Notes: generated by a model not told the origin, from the sequence alone. Numbered from the stretch's first letter, positions 45,104 through 57,605 are shown. The stretch: DNA of 64,000 nucleotides from Anoplolepis gracilipes (GCF_047496725.1 NC_132982.1:558001-622000), one strand, 5' to 3'. A program made the numbers and translations.

Positions 45104-45743
45104 ATTTAAAAGTTATTTAAATATATATTCTTTATTATGGTCTAAAAATACATTTCTTTAGTATGCACAAATAAAAATAAATATTTTATTTTTTGTTTCA
45201 GGTATATCCAATTGTGTGGAATTGACTTGTGCATTAATCTGTTATTTTATTTTTTTTAGCTTATATATTATATTGCATATATATTTGCGTTAGTAATTTT
45301 AGACATTGTAATTGCAATTAATTTAATTATCAATTATTTAAAATTAATAATTTAATTCTTTTACATTAGTACTTATCGTTGCTAAAGTTATTATTATAAA
45401 TTATTTATTTCTTATTTAACATTTCTTAGTAATGTATATCATTTTCATTTATTATAGATTTATAATAGAGTTAAATATTATGTATTTATGTAATTTTGTA
45501 GAATATTTTTATAAAATATTGGTAAGGTTTTCTGCAGTTTCCCTTACCCTAGCAACAAATGTTGGTATTCATATAAAGTAAGTCGTCTGCAGGCACAATA
45601 ATAAATTTTAAATTTTGTTATAATGTATAAATTGCTTTTATTTATCTTATTAGAGACCTTTTCCTCATCATATTAAACTTTCCTACTCCCTTTCTATATA
45701 GAGTTCAATAATCTCTTTTATTGCAGCAGAATATGTACGTGAC
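44631..45743. other. AT-rich stretch with CA and TA repeats
   Basis: A CA microsatellite lies at about 44722-44780 and a TA run at about 45075-45102. No gene seen. Confidence 0.55.
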
Positions 45744-45746
45744 TGA

Positions 45747-47381
45747 CAAGGGACCGTCATACAATGATACAAAAGTTAGGTGATGATTTTGTGCTCATCT
45801 AATAAAGCACCCTTCAAAAAGTAATATATAATATGAAAGCCATTTGCTAATGTAACGCCTATTATCGGATTCTCGGGCCGCCAAAGTTGGCTAAATTGGC
45901 TACCCGTGCGTGAGTTTTACAGAGCCCATCGCTAGGAGACCAGTGTACACACACTAATACGCAGTCAAATCACATGAAAATGACCTACTAGTTAAGAGAA
46001 AAAAAATTATGCATACATGTTTTTTCAAGTTTTTCTTCGAAACCTTATGCTTACGGTAAAGCGATGACATTTACAATGTCGATAGATCAAGGCAAGCTTT
46101 TGCTTCTTGCCTTGTTCGGACCGCTGAAAGATGGTAGTCCTGAAAAGGGCTACTGATTCGCTGAACTTCGTAGTTCCGTATCTTGGGGTATATTCAGAAA
46201 ACAGCTGAAAATACTGGAATCGAAAAGAAAGGTTCATAATGTGGCAGGAAATTACTGACGTTGACATAAATAATAATAGCTGCGCGTGACAATTCTCTAT
46301 AAACTTTTTTTGCTTAATGGGAGAAATATTACCACTACTGGATCGAACTGTTTCTTCGATTCGTATCTATTCATACCATTCCAGGATCTTCAGGCGTTTC
46401 CTGAATATGTCCCAAGATATGGAACCATGTAATTCAGCAAATAAACAGTCTTTTTTAGGGCTAGAAAATCAGTCCTTTTCAGGACTACCATCTGATCCCA
46501 ATAATCCCACCATCGAGGCGAAAAGCAAAAACCTGCCTCGATCCATCGATATTGTCAACGTTATCGCCCTACTTTGCCATAAACATAAGATATTGACGAA
46601 AAAATTGGAAAACATATCCGAGTGTCATCATTTTGATTATTGTGAAGTGATGATGGCAGAGCAACTAAACAAACAACTCGTCGATCAAGATCTGATCCTC
46701 GAAAGCATTGACACGTTGGATATCGACTTCGATGGAAACACGAATTCCTACGTTCCCGAACCATTTGATCTCATTGCCGATAACGAGTTCAAAGAGAATG
46801 AATTCAAGGAGAACGAAGAGGACGAAGATATCGATGATATCGGCAATGATCCCGACTATATTCCTGATCCCGAGCCAAAGAAACTTCGTATATTCAAAGA
46901 GACCTTTCCTCGATGGAAATGGGAGAAGGCCTACCGCTACTGGACCAGACAGGACGATTATAGTAAGCCCATCGTTATTTCCTGTGAATATGTCAAAACA
47001 TTAGGAAAGCAAAAGAAAACCAAAATCAACGTCAAGTCCCAATTTCCCAACATAGTCGGCGATAGATTGCAACGTCTTCGCAAATGGGCCAAAAAAATTG
47101 AGGACAGTGGCTATGGCTCGGCTAGAAGCGTCAATCTGCGAGTGTACGAGCTTTTCTGCGAAAAGAGAGATAAACATGGGATTGTCAACGATCTACAAAT
47201 CAGAAAGTGGGGCATTCAAGCAAAAAATGAAATCAATCCCAACATGAAGTTCAAGACATCCAGTGGTTGGCTGCTAAACTTTAAACGCAAATACAATATT
47301 GTGTCTCGAAGTATCACTCATAAAGTTGGCAAAAACTTCTGGAAGAACCGATTGGAGTTGGAAGCTAAGGCAGTCCAATTC
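45747..47381 (+). mobile_element. Tc5-like transposon, copy 2 (5' half)
   Basis: Starts CAAGGGACCGTC after TGA (45744-45746). It has the TIR and leader unbroken and the first half of the transposase on the plus strand. Homology to copy 1 stops at CAGTCCAATTC (47381), where a Gypsy fragment begins. Confidence 0.9.
46317..47381 (+). pseudogene. Tc5-like transposase, N-terminal half
   Basis: About 355 codons open, from MGEILPLLDRTVSSIR to the break. It includes the acidic region (DIDDIGNDPDYIPDPEPKK), the CENP-B-type helix-turn-helix with RKWAKKIEDSGYGSARS, and KNFWKNRLELEAKAVQF. It is not interrupted by the stops present in copy 1. An upstream in-frame leader in copy 1 (from MWQEITDVDINN) has a stop here near 46286. 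The DDE core is missing, so it cannot transpose. The truncated frame runs on a few codons into foreign sequence and stops at 47397. Confidence 0.85.
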
Positions 47382-47399
47382 GAAACTCCGTCTAAATGA

Positions 47400-48222
47400 C
47401 GATTGACTAGATGTAATTTCGACGTCGAAAACATCTCTAATTGAGGGGTCAGAAAACACTCGAATTGATGTAAATTTCAATGTGTGTTCGATATCATCAT
47501 TTCAAGGTCAATTCGTGATCGAATTGATGTATCATTTCTCGCTAGGTAATGGTCTAGCAGAAAGATTTGTACAGATTCTCAAAAATGCATTACACCGTAT
47601 GCGATGTGACAAAACAAATGTACACACCGATTTACAACAAATGTTTATACAGTACAGAAACATGTCTCACTCAACAACTGGCAAATCACCAGGAGAACTG
47701 TTATTTACAAGAAAATTACACACACCCTTGGGTCTTTTACACCCAGAAATTAAGAAAACTTATGAAACTAATAAAGCATATATTATATTCAAGAAGAGAG
47801 AAAGAGTTAATGCTCGAGACTATTTAGGTACAGATAAGTAGGTTTTCGGAAGAATTTTTAAGCGTATAGGTAAACTACATTACGATATTAAACTAGACGA
47901 TGGACGAATTTGGAAAAGACATATCAATCAAATGCGTCACATTAGTGACAAGATGCCAGCTAAATTGAAGAATACTACCATAAACGATTCTTTAATAGAT
48001 ACAGCTCCAATAGAAGAAATAACAAAAGACAATGCCGCGGATGCAAATTATCGTGCAGCAGCAGCCAATATCCTACCGCCTCCGCAAGCGTTGCCCTTAA
48101 AACCGGAAAATGATATTTTCGGAAATGTAGCAGATCCAATGGAGATCGAACCGCAAAGATCTCCAAAGCCACGGAAATTACCTGCTAGATTTAAAAATTT
48201 TGAAGTAAATGTTAAAAAGTAG
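47400..48222 (+). pseudogene. Second Gypsy lineage: integrase 3' end
   Basis: The plus strand carries the end of an integrase core (NGLAERFVQILKNALHRM, with the catalytic-type Glu), then STTGKSPGELLFTRKLHT and the C-terminal domain, including RIWKRHINQMRH after a stop/frame change near 47841. The last 96 codons (47932-48222) end ARFKNFEVNVKK. This pattern is that of the Mdg/K02A2.6-like Gypsy pol end and differs from the element at 5-14 kb. Everything upstream is missing. Confidence 0.82.
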
Positions 48223-48372
48223 AAGTAAGAGATTCATGATTTTTTTGTTTAATATAAATGCAGTTTCTTCTTTTTGTTCAGTACGTTCTTTTTTCTCTTT
48301 TGTAAGATTCTTGTATTTTTTTACTTTTATGATGCGTACCATAAATTCATTACTTTAGCGGAGAGGGTATTA

Positions 48373-48614
48373 TGTGTGTTAACACTTTTTAAATGAGGCG
48401 CGTGAAAACGCATGCGCGAATGGAGAGATTGAGAAAAAAGAGTGAGTAACCAACGACGTACGTTACGAGCAGGCTAACAATAAAATGTACGACTCAGTCA
48501 TTTCAAGCCGGTTTTTTTTGTAATAATATTAAAATATAGAGTTATAGTAGCAGTCACACAGGCAATTTTATTGAGCATCCTAGTGGATTTTACTTCCGAT
48601 TCCCATACATAACA
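48373..48614 (+). repeat. Putative 3' LTR of the second Gypsy fragment
   Basis: A purine-rich tract (GCGGAGAGGGTA) ends just before TGTGTGTTAACAC, and the inferred LTR ends CCATACATAACA (about 242 bp). An AATAAA at about 48480 fits polyadenylation. No second copy exists in the window to confirm the limits. Confidence 0.5.
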
Positions 48615-49463
48615 CTTTGATTATAGTTTTGAGAAATATTGCAATATTTATTTCGTTAGAATTTAATTACATATACACGAAACGAAAATCTTGTTTATTT
48701 TCCCGATATTGCCTTGCTTTTCAAAGAATATAATAATATTTATTGCATAAGACGGTAAGTTAATTAACTTTCACTTTTACGGAAAACCGTAAAGTATATT
48801 GTTTTTTGTCTGCAAGAGTCAGAAATGAATCGTTAAAACTGAGGTTAGAAATTGAAGTTATAAAATCTGTCATTGACAAAACATAATATATGCATATGTG
48901 ACGATAGCTATAAATAGCTTCAGAATTTTGCAAAATAATAATTAATAAAAATTTACATACTTTAAATTTTATGTAGATAGATATTTTTAGAACATTTAAT
49001 AGATGACCTCACTACATGCGACAAATTTAACGATTCTCTCTTTTTTACATTATAATAATTAATAAACGAAAATTTAAACTATTATTTTCATATTGTGCTT
49101 ATCAAAATATATAATGATATTAATTAATATAATAAACTTAAGTTACCTCGAAATCGATTAAGAGTAGGTGTAAAGTAAAATATTTGTCAAACATTCTGTT
49201 AATTAAATTGTGTTTTTTTTTATGTTACCATTACAATATAATAAAATATGAAAACATCGATATCAATAATAACCAAGAAATTGTAGTAAACAATGACACC
49301 CCGCTTATTGTTATATTACTTTGTAATAATTGTTAAAATTTAATTTTTTTTATAAAAACTTCAATTTTATCTTATATGTATACATACTTATATAAATTTT
49401 TTATAAGTAATATATAAGTAATATATAAAAGTAATATATAAACTAATGTATATATGTATAAAT
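48615..49463. other. AT-rich intergenic sequence
   Basis: No gene or repeat that I can support. Confidence 0.4.
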
Positions 49464-50145
49464 GTACATATTAGGGTTGACGATTTCACCCGGATCTATA
49501 GATGTCCGGGTATCTGAGTATGATATTATCCGGATCTTATATCCGAATGTTTGGATAGAATAATCCATGATTTAAAAATCGGGATATCGGGATCGATCCG
49601 GTTCAAATCTTTCTTTACTATCTCATAAATCCGACTTCTGATTTGGATCCATGCGCGGTTAATCACCTTTATAAAGTTGGCCCCTCACTTTTTAAATTAA
49701 AAAAAATTATTAGAGTTTTGAAATGAATTGAAAACTCTTCGGAGGCCAGAATCAGTGATGCCAGAACATGGACGCGGCTCCACAGACTTCTATATATAAT
49801 TAGACCGCTAACTCCGGCAAAATACATAATACCGAAAAGTATGTACAAAACTTATGCACAAGCGTTATCATTGGTGCTATGACAGTCACGTTGATTGGTT
49901 GAATTTAAAGCAATATATACATGCTACACGTAATGTTTTATGCGTATAATGATATTTTTCAATAAAAATATTTATGATTAACCTACTTTAACTTAAAAAA
50001 ATTGTTGTTAAAAATAAAATATTAGAGACTGTCTCTTTTGTAATGTACAATAAAATATGGTTTAGTATATATAGTATATTAAATTTATTTAAATATAAAT
50101 GCAGATACTCATATCTACTAATACATATAGCAATAAGTATAATAT

Positions 50146-50151
50146 ATATAA

Positions 50152-50229
<78 letters not shown>

Positions 50230-50247
50230 ATATATATATATATATAT

Positions 50248-50292
<45 letters not shown>
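50146..50292. repeat. TA microsatellite with ACCTTA interruptions
   Basis: Blocks of TA separated by TATACCTTATA every 35-50 bases. Short Tyr/Ile frames over it are artefacts. Confidence 0.95.
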
Positions 50293-50293
<1 letters not shown>

Positions 50294-50313
50294 ATTTTAA
50301 ATGAGAGAACTTC

Positions 50314-50437
50314 TAAAATGAATTGAAAACTCTTCAGAGGCCAGAATCAGTGATGCCAGAACATGGACGCGGCTCCACAGACTTCTATATATAACTAGGC
50401 CGCTAACTCCTGCAAAATACATAATACCGAAAAGTAT
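50314..50437 (+). repeat. Duplicate of 49719-49840
   Basis: About 122 bp containing flank, duplicated target and the MITE left end are repeated with a few substitutions (for example CTTCGGAGG versus CTTCAGAGG). The second copy runs into the next TA-rich run and a CAGGGTG MITE. Confidence 0.88.
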
Positions 50438-50438
50438 G

Positions 50439-50483
<45 letters not shown>

Positions 50484-50488
<5 letters not shown>

Positions 50489-51978
50489 GTCCCATAACTC
50501 GCGAACTACCCGTCAGGTGCAGGTAGAGTAGGTTAAATTGAGTAAAAAAGTTATCTGCCATTTTGCAATTTTCGCAATAGTTAATGCGATATTAATTATA
50601 AGAGATCAGCCAATCGGCGCCTGGCAACAATGCGCGGCACGAAGAAGCTTCCCACTGTTACTTGATACTAGACGCGACGACGAAGCGGTGAGAGGAACAC
50701 TCTGCATTGACAACCTGAAGAGTCATTCCTCAAAAGTCGTTCCTCCCACCGCTTCGTCGACACGCCTAGTATCAAGTAACAGTAGAAGGCTTCTTCGTGC
50801 CGCGCGCTCCTGCCGGACGCCGATTGGCTGATCTTTTATAATCAATATCTCATTAACTATTGCGAAAATTGCAAAATGGTAGTGTAGCGCTTTCTATTGG
50901 ATTGGCTCGCAGTAGCCCGCCTGCAGGATGGAATCAGTGTGGTGATTGAATTTTGCATTATGTACGATAAAATAGTTTATTCTGACTCTATTTACATATG
51001 TACATGGGATGTGAAGTCTCTTACGAAAACGCGGTTTAATGTTATCTTTTGGTGGCCCTGAAAAGGGCCGTTTGTGTAATTAACGCCGCCGCGAACGTCA
51101 AGTAATTTTAAGAGCTGCCTTTGTGGTTCTCACGGATCCCCAGCAGTCCGTCTGGTTATTATTGGCATCGACGGTCTTGGCTTCGTCCTTCTTTGCTCGC
51201 TCAGGCTCTGTCTGCGTGCCGTGCTCTGCAGTGGAGACTTCCCAGTCGCTGTCGTACTGGCTGGCCTGGTCGCGTGTGGATGCGACGTGTTGTACGGCTC
51301 GCTACGGTACGCTCCCTACTGCGAGGCTGGCTCTGAGTCCCTCTATTTATATGTGGTGTAGAGATGGTCTGCGTGGCTTGATTCCTTCTGCTGTTGCGCC
51401 TTGGTGATGGTGGTAGTGGTGAGAGCCTCCCTGGAAGTTCCCACGACTGGGATGGTGAAGTAAGCGGCGCACATATTCTAAGGGTCCAGCAGGATCCTGG
51501 GTGGTCACGTCCTTCGTGGTGAAGACAGGTCGATCGGGATCAATTTCTACGGCAGGAGCGTGAAGCCGACCCTTCGTGGTGGTGATTCCGGCGAATCTCG
51601 TGGCTCTCGCTGCTCTCGGAACGGCCCGGGTGATCGGGGTGTGAGGAGCGGCCGAGGTATTCTATTTCGCCTGGACGTTATGTCAATTTGAATTGCGCGC
51701 CTCTATGCGTGAGCATAAGCTGCCTTGCAGAGCGTGGCGTGCTCCTGGGTTGTCCGGGCGCTCGCTCTTAATCTCCGCGCGTGGGATTTCACTAGCAGTT
51801 TGACTCTCGCGTGCTTGCGCCGCGTAATGAGTCTCGCGCGCGGGCTATCGCGCGTATTGCTGTTTGCGCGTTTGCAGGCGCTTGTGGTGGTTCGTGGCCG
51901 CTACAGGTAGATAACTTTTTTACTCAATTTAATCTACTCTACTTGCACAGGTGGTTCGCGAGTTATGGGACACCCTGT
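50484..51978. mobile_element. CAGGGTG foldback MITE split by a solo LTR
   Basis: AGGGTGTCCCATAACTCGCG...CGCGAGTTATGGGACACCCTGT. The central hairpin matches those at 40271-40679 (TACTTGATACTAG). The right arm is interrupted at GGTAG by the 50883-51905 LTR. Confidence 0.88.
50883..51905. repeat. Solo LTR, 5-bp duplication family (copy 2)
   Basis: TGTAGCGCTTTC...GTGGCCGCTACA, 1023 bp, flanked by GGTAG (50878-50882, 51906-51910). Homologous to 43591-44625. A 5-bp duplication and TGTA..TACA ends are compatible with a BEL/Pao or Gypsy element; the internal region is not in the window. Confidence 0.92.
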
Positions 51979-52894
51979 ATATGTACATGTACATGTAACA
52001 GAGGAGAAATGTATATTTAAAAATAAAAATTGAAATATATAAAATTATTATTTATTTAGTAATATTTATGTAGTTATAAAATAGACACACTTTGGGAAGA
52101 ATTTTAAATTTTAATTATTGTAATCAACCATTCAACCATGTCACTCAGAAACGAGTTTTCTATAGCAGCTATATTACATATCTATCCCCTCCTTTTCTAT
52201 CCCACCAATGTAGTACATATTTTTCGGGGTCAATTTTCAGATTTAGTATATAAGAAAATCAGCGGTCTAGTTATATATAGAACTCTGTGCGCGGCTCCTG
52301 GCTCATATGACGCACACACAAGCGCGAGCCGTGTATATGTGGCGCCGAGCATGCGCAGAACTCACATCTACACGGGCGCTTGTGTGTGCGTCATGTGAGC
52401 CGGGAGCCGCCGCGTCCACGTTCTGGCATCACTGGCCAGAATTCTAGTAATTTTTTTAATGAGGGGCTAACTTCACAAAAGTCGCTTAATCAGGCTTTTG
52501 CACTATTGACAAGTAATAAACATTAATAAAAGTTAACTTCGCGTATTAATTATTAATAGTTCAATCAGGTAGGAAATAAATTATTATTGTATATGCAGAG
52601 ATAACTGGTATAATAAATGCATCTTTACAAATAACTTGATTCGTTGAAAACTAACAAAAACTGTATATAGGTACATTCAACTGTAAACAATTGAATGTAT
52701 CTATAAAAGTATAATAAATATGTTTATATTCTCTAATTAATACACATAAAAAATTCTTACACAATATATTTCATAAATATTTGCTACATACAATTCTTTT
52801 TTAACGAACCAAGTTACTCTAAAATGCATTTTTGGTGTCTTGCATACACAGTAATGATTCATGTGTCGTTTAAGGTTTGAAACATTTCATTACA

Positions 52895-53335
52895 ATGTCG
52901 AAGAAGAGAAGTTGGGTACGGCAATATTGCACGGCTTCCGCAGACAACGTCGAAGCAACATGCAATATATGTAATTCTATATTTATGACACATGGATCAA
53001 CCTTCTGTCTAAATAAACCTCTGAAATCTGTTCATTTAATGAATCCTGATAATCAAAAGCGACGGTAAATAGTAAATTCTTTAAGTTACTATCATGTTAC
53101 ACTATTTTATCTTATAAATAATGTTTTTCTTGCTGCTATTATAATATGCATTTTTTCATTTATTTTATATTACCTTTAATTTTAATTATTTTATTGATGT
53201 TTTCACATATGAGAGTCTTACTTATTTCATAATTTGTTTAATTTTATTTATTTATTATAGACAAAAAGAGAATGAAGGCAACATCAATAATCAAGAGTCT
53301 GATGATTCTCAGAATTCTGATCAATATAAGTGATA
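52895..53335 (+). pseudogene. hAT transposase, BED-finger exon and next exon
   Basis: The frame from ATG at 52895 reads MSKKRSWVRQYC, then ATCNIC...STFCLNKPLKSVHL, a BED-type finger whose second histidine is not obvious. Donor CG|GTAAAT is at 53064; acceptor TTATTATAG ends at 53260; the next exon reads QKENEGNINNQESDDSQNSD before reaching a stop and the solo LTR. The BED finger binds the element's ends. Confidence 0.75.
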
Positions 53336-53336
53336 T

Positions 53337-54324
53337 AACGATGCTTGTTGCAAGTCCATCGCGGGTGATAAGACACACCGCACGAGGACGATAAAAACAG
53401 AAGCAAGAGAAGATTGCTCTAGCTCTAGCACGACTTATTATTTTTGTGACAAAGTCACCAGGGGCCAAACAGCCGCCCCTGCAAAATAATCGACGCCTTT
53501 CGGCGCCACCAAACGATACAACGTTGGGCCTCCCGATCTCCCTACTCTGCTCGGAACCGAGAATGGGAGGCGGGCCAACGGGTATATAAGCTCGGCCACA
53601 AAGCCGGCACCTATTCCTGACCTGATTCTTCCGTGAAAGAGTTCTCTCGAAACTCCAGACACCAGCGACTATCCTTGCTACGATCCTCCAGACAACGAGC
53701 GTTCTCGTTGAACCGACCGGGCGTCCCCGGCCTCCGGCCCCGAGCACGAGAGCGAAACCGTTTCCGGACGACACACGCAAACCGCCCGTCTCCGGGCGAA
53801 TAACATTGACATCTGTCCATTTCCGGACGACACACACCGATCCGCCCATCTTCGGGCGACCAGAGAGAGAGAGAGAGAGAGCCGTCTGCCGCCAGGACGC
53901 CGCCGACCGCACCGTTAAGCCGTCCGCCGCCAGGACGCCGCCGACTGCACCGTTAAGTCGTCCACCGTCAGGACGCCACCGACCGAACCGTTACGTCGTC
54001 CGCCACCCGGATGCCTCCGAACGAACCGCCAATTCGTCGACCACCAGGACGCACGCCCCCGACCGCCGAGCGATCCGAATCCGCGGACACCACCACCGAG
54101 CCAACATCGGCAGGGCCAACACCGACGATCCTCCTGTACATACCGCCCTTGTATATATTCCCTCCCCCTCGCAAACATGTAAATATTCACGCTTTAAATG
54201 AACCATAAACTCGATTAAAGCACGACATACGGAAAAGAGCAGTCTATCACCCGCCGTGCCCGTCCTTCTCCCGAATCCTAGAACCGGCGAGCATTATCCG
54301 AGACGTCGGGAAAGGCGACACGTT
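53337..54324 (+). repeat. Solo LTR-like insertion in the hAT element
   Basis: A GC-rich block bounded by AACGATGC and GACACGTT with ATAT on both sides (53333-53336, 54325-54328). The termini are unusual for an LTR, so the limits are uncertain. TATATAAG at 53583 and ATTAAA near 54213 fit a plus-strand LTR promoter and polyadenylation signal. hAT coding sequence resumes immediately beyond it. Confidence 0.6.
53881..54070. repeat. 38-bp tandem repeat
   Basis: Five increasingly diverged units of 38 bp starting GCCGTCTGCCGCCAGGACGC, within the LTR-like block. Frames on both strands arise from this repeat and are not genes. Confidence 0.9.
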
Positions 54325-54338
54325 ATATTTTAAACCAA

Positions 54339-54422
54339 TTGCCCATCTCTTTCACTGAATCTGAAGGATTTCGTAGTTTCATGGCTACTGTTGATTCCTC
54401 ATACAAGGTTATGATAGAAAGG
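54339..54422 (+). pseudogene. hAT transposase, middle fragment
   Basis: The frame reads LPISFTESEGFRSFMATVDS and then SYKVMIER, a conserved hAT block just upstream of the catalytic core. It is separated from the core by the TAA repeat and MITE insertion. Confidence 0.75.
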
Positions 54423-54430
54423 TAACGTAA

Positions 54431-54468
54431 TAATTATAATAATAATAATAGTAATAATAAAAAATATA

Positions 54469-54502
<34 letters not shown>

Positions 54503-54620
54503 TAATAATATATAACAATAATAATATAATAATATAATATATAATATAATAATATAATAATATAATATATAGTAATATAATAATATAGTAATAAAATATA
54601 ATAATGTAATAATATAATTA
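54431..54620. repeat. (TAA)n/(TAATA)n repeat
   Basis: About 190 bp of TAA-type repeats adjacent to the left side of the 54631 MITE. Confidence 0.95.
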
Positions 54621-54630
54621 TTTTTATATA

Positions 54631-55070
54631 CAGGGTTTCCGGTAATAATCGCCTCGCCTCTCTAGGGCAAATAGACCAAGTCAAACTGAATATAAAAGTC
54701 CTCTACCATTTTGCGATCTTCGTAATAATTACCGAAAAATTAATTAACAAAGATTGACAAATTCGGGCGAGTACAAGCGCGGGACGAGAAGACCCATCCT
54801 ACTACTACGCGGTTACTAGGCGCTCATTGAATGATAGGAGGAGCGGTCTATGACTGGCAATGAATGCATATGAGTAGCGCGCCTAATAGTAACCGCGCAG
54901 CAGTGGAATGGGCCTTCTCGCTGCGCGCTTATACTTGGGCGGATTTGTTAATCTTTGTTAATTAATTTCTCGATAATTATTATGAAGATCGCAAAATGGT
55001 AGAGGACTTTCATGTTCAGTTTGACTTGCTCTATTTGCCCTAGAGAGGTGATTATTACCGGACACTCTGT
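54631..55070. mobile_element. CAGGGTTTCCGG foldback MITE
   Basis: CAGGGTTTCCGGTAATAATC...GATTATTACCGGACACTCTG, about 440 bp. Arms reach inward through CTACCATTTTGCGATCTTC, with a central hairpin (GCGGTTACTAGGCGC / GCGCCTAATAGTAACCGCG). Confidence 0.88.
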
Positions 55071-55084
55071 ATACAGATACCCTG

Positions 55085-56176
55085 CTCTGAGACCCTTAAG
55101 AAAAGACTGCATTTACTTTAAGATGGTGTAAAAGAAAAGATTAAGTTTGAGATGTCCAAGGCCGTGTCTGTCACTTGCATTTCGGACTTTTAGACTTCAA
55201 AAACTCAAGATGCATATATGACAGTGATTGGTCAGTTTTTAACGGACAATTGGGAAATAAAATCTTATACACTGACAACAGGGGAAGTCGAAGAACGCCA
55301 TACGACTATTCATATAAGTGAAAGGATATTAGAAGTTCTTTGTGAATGGGAAATTGATGAAAAAACTACAATTGTGGTTACAGATAACGCTATAAATGTG
55401 ATAAACGCTGTCAAAGCTCTACCGAATTTAACAGTAAATGAGGGAGCAACATGTGCAGCACATACCATGCAGCTTGCAATATCAAAAGGATTAGAAATCA
55501 AAGAAATTGAAATATTTTGCCAAAAGGCAAGAAAAATGGTTGGGCACTTTCGTCGTTCAAACATTGCATGGGAAGCGTTAAAAGCAAATCAGGAGAATCT
55601 TAAGATGCCTGTGCTTAAATTAATACAAAGCGTTCCTACACGTTGGAACTCCACATATGATGTGCTTGAGTGCCTCCTGAAGAATAGACGTCCCGTGGAA
55701 GTGTCCTCGCTGACAGATCAGTAACCAGTGCAAAAATTGCTCAGAATTTAGAAATTGCAGAACGTGAAGCAAGAGAAGCAGTGAAAGTCGCAATTTGTGC
55801 CAAGCTTTATGATGGACTCGATTCTGCAGAGGAAACTCAAAATAAAAAATCAGAAGAGAGTGCTTTGGATTTCCTTTTTCAAACCTAATCAAGTCGATAT
55901 ACTGCTCAAGCTCAATTCGCGCGGTATATTGCAGAATCGCAGATAAGTCACAACGCAGATCCTTTCGTATGGTGGAAAATGAATGAGAAGAAGTTTCCAG
56001 CACTGGCTTTATTTGCAAAGAAATATCTCAGTATACCAGCATCATCAGCCGGATCTGAAAGAGTGTTTTCCACATGTGGAAACATTGTAACTCCAAAAAG
56101 ATGTTGCCTTGATCCTACCAATGTCAATGTTCTTGTCTTTCTGTTCCAAAATCTAAACATACTTTCTAATGTATAA
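55085..56176 (+). pseudogene. hAT transposase core and dimerisation domain
   Basis: The plus strand encodes LKKRLHLL, a stop, KFEMSKAVSVTCISDF, a stop (TAG where Trp is usual), then MTVIGQFLTDNWEIKSYTL (55218), VVTDNAINVINAV (catalytic Asp), CAAHTMQLAISKGLE (Cys/His motif) and VPTRWNSTYDVLECL. The frame changes near 55724, and the C-terminal hAT dimerisation region follows (55979-56176): WKMNEKKFPALALFAKKYLS then SSAGSERVFSTCG. At least two nonsense codons and one or more frameshifts: inactive. It is related to ZBED-type transposases. Confidence 0.9.
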
Positions 56177-57605
56177 CTTATTTAATTGATTGATTCAAAT
56201 GATATTTAATTTTAAGTTTTAAGCAATGCGTGTATTCCATAAACTTTTTTATTTAAGCTTTTGTATATATATATTAAGTTTTTGTTTTATGTTGAGAAAT
56301 AACAATTTATAAAAACTTAAAAATCTATCTTTTTTTAGCATTTAAAAATAAAATTTAAATTTAAAAATTATTATATGATCTGTTGTCATCACAACAAAAG
56401 TGTCTTTGCATACATATACTGCTAGCAGCTGGCAATAGTAAACATGGTTGCAATGAGATATATAAAGAAAGATAACGGAAGATCCGAGTAACAAACGGTT
56501 TCAAACATATTCGGATTCGAACATCCGGATCTTGTTCGGATCGAATCTGTTTGAATATTTGGTTCTTGTTCGAATCCGGATATCTTCAATAACATATTTA
56601 ATCTCAAATCTATTTCTATTTTGGATATCCGGATAAACGGATAATCGTCAACCCTAGTACATATGTATTCAATATTGTAAAAATTAAATTAAATTAAACA
56701 TGTGAAATAATATTTTTACAAAATGTCAGATACATTTTTAACATTAAATATGTATGGCCAATTGTCTCTTAATACTATGGTCATCTTTTCCCTAAAAGTT
56801 GGTAATGTACTATTTTGATAATACAAAATTTCTATTAAATATTTTCTTTTTAATTTCGATAATATTACATACTTTAAGCTTCAGTAAAGATAATATGAAA
56901 CACTATTAAAAAATAACAAAAATAAAAATGTTTTTTGCATTTTAAAAAACTATGGCTATCTTAGCCGAGTTTACCCTATGCAGAAAACACCATACAAAAA
57001 ATATTAGATTATCTTTCAATAAGTATTTTCCTATAGAATCTCAATCCACATTTCGTTTTTCAATTTTGACTTCCAGAGGTTCAACAGAAGATAGAGTTAT
57101 ATCTGTATTTAATTTAATTTTATCGATTGAAATATTTTTATCTCTTTTGAATATAAATGTTCGTATCAAAGTTGCTAAGACAACTTTCATTGAAATCATT
57201 GCATAATGTTTACCTGCAAAAGATTGTCAGTTATTTATATATGTAAATTAATTTTATGATAACATACGTTTTATATTGTGCTTACCTATACAACTTCTAA
57301 GTCCCATACTAAACGGCATGTAGTAAGAGAAATAAAATATTCCTTTTTTTTCAGAGAGAAATCTATCCGGGTCAAATACGAACGGATTAGGCCAATACTT
57401 TTCATTTCGATGTGCAAGAATTATTATTGCCAATAAAACATTAGTGCCTTTTGGAAGAATAAACTCCTAAAACATATATTGATAAAATTTTAGAAAAACA
57501 AACCCAAACCCAATGATATATCTTTATCTTGACATATGTTCTCAAGGTCATTGTTTTGATAATAAGTATCTTCTAAAATCTACAAGTTTTGGTAATTATT
57601 TACTA

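Larger units (their letters stand above)
49753..52434. mobile_element. hAT-type MITE, interrupted
   Basis: CAGTGATGCCAGAAC (49753) and its complement (ending 52434) are flanked by GCCAGAAT (49745-49752, 52435-52442). The right part contains a strong hairpin (about 52285-52425, GCGGCTC.TGGCTCA and complement). The left end occurs twice because of a local duplication (see 50314). Confidence 0.82.
49472..56656 (+). mobile_element. hAT transposon (BED type), with nested insertions
   Basis: TIRs TAGGGTTGACGATT (49472) and complement (ending 56656) are flanked by an exact 8-bp GTACATAT duplication (49464-49471, 56657-56664). Subterminal regions at both ends contain many CCGGAT/ATCCGGAT motifs. The coding exons (52895-56176) are on the plus strand. 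Later insertions are a hAT-type MITE (49753-52434, itself interrupted), a solo LTR (53337-54324), a TAA repeat and a MITE (54631-55070). Confidence 0.92.

Noticed and set aside
53244..54208. Several 60-220 codon frames
   Set aside because: They arise from a 38-bp tandem repeat and GC-rich LTR-like sequence; no domain.
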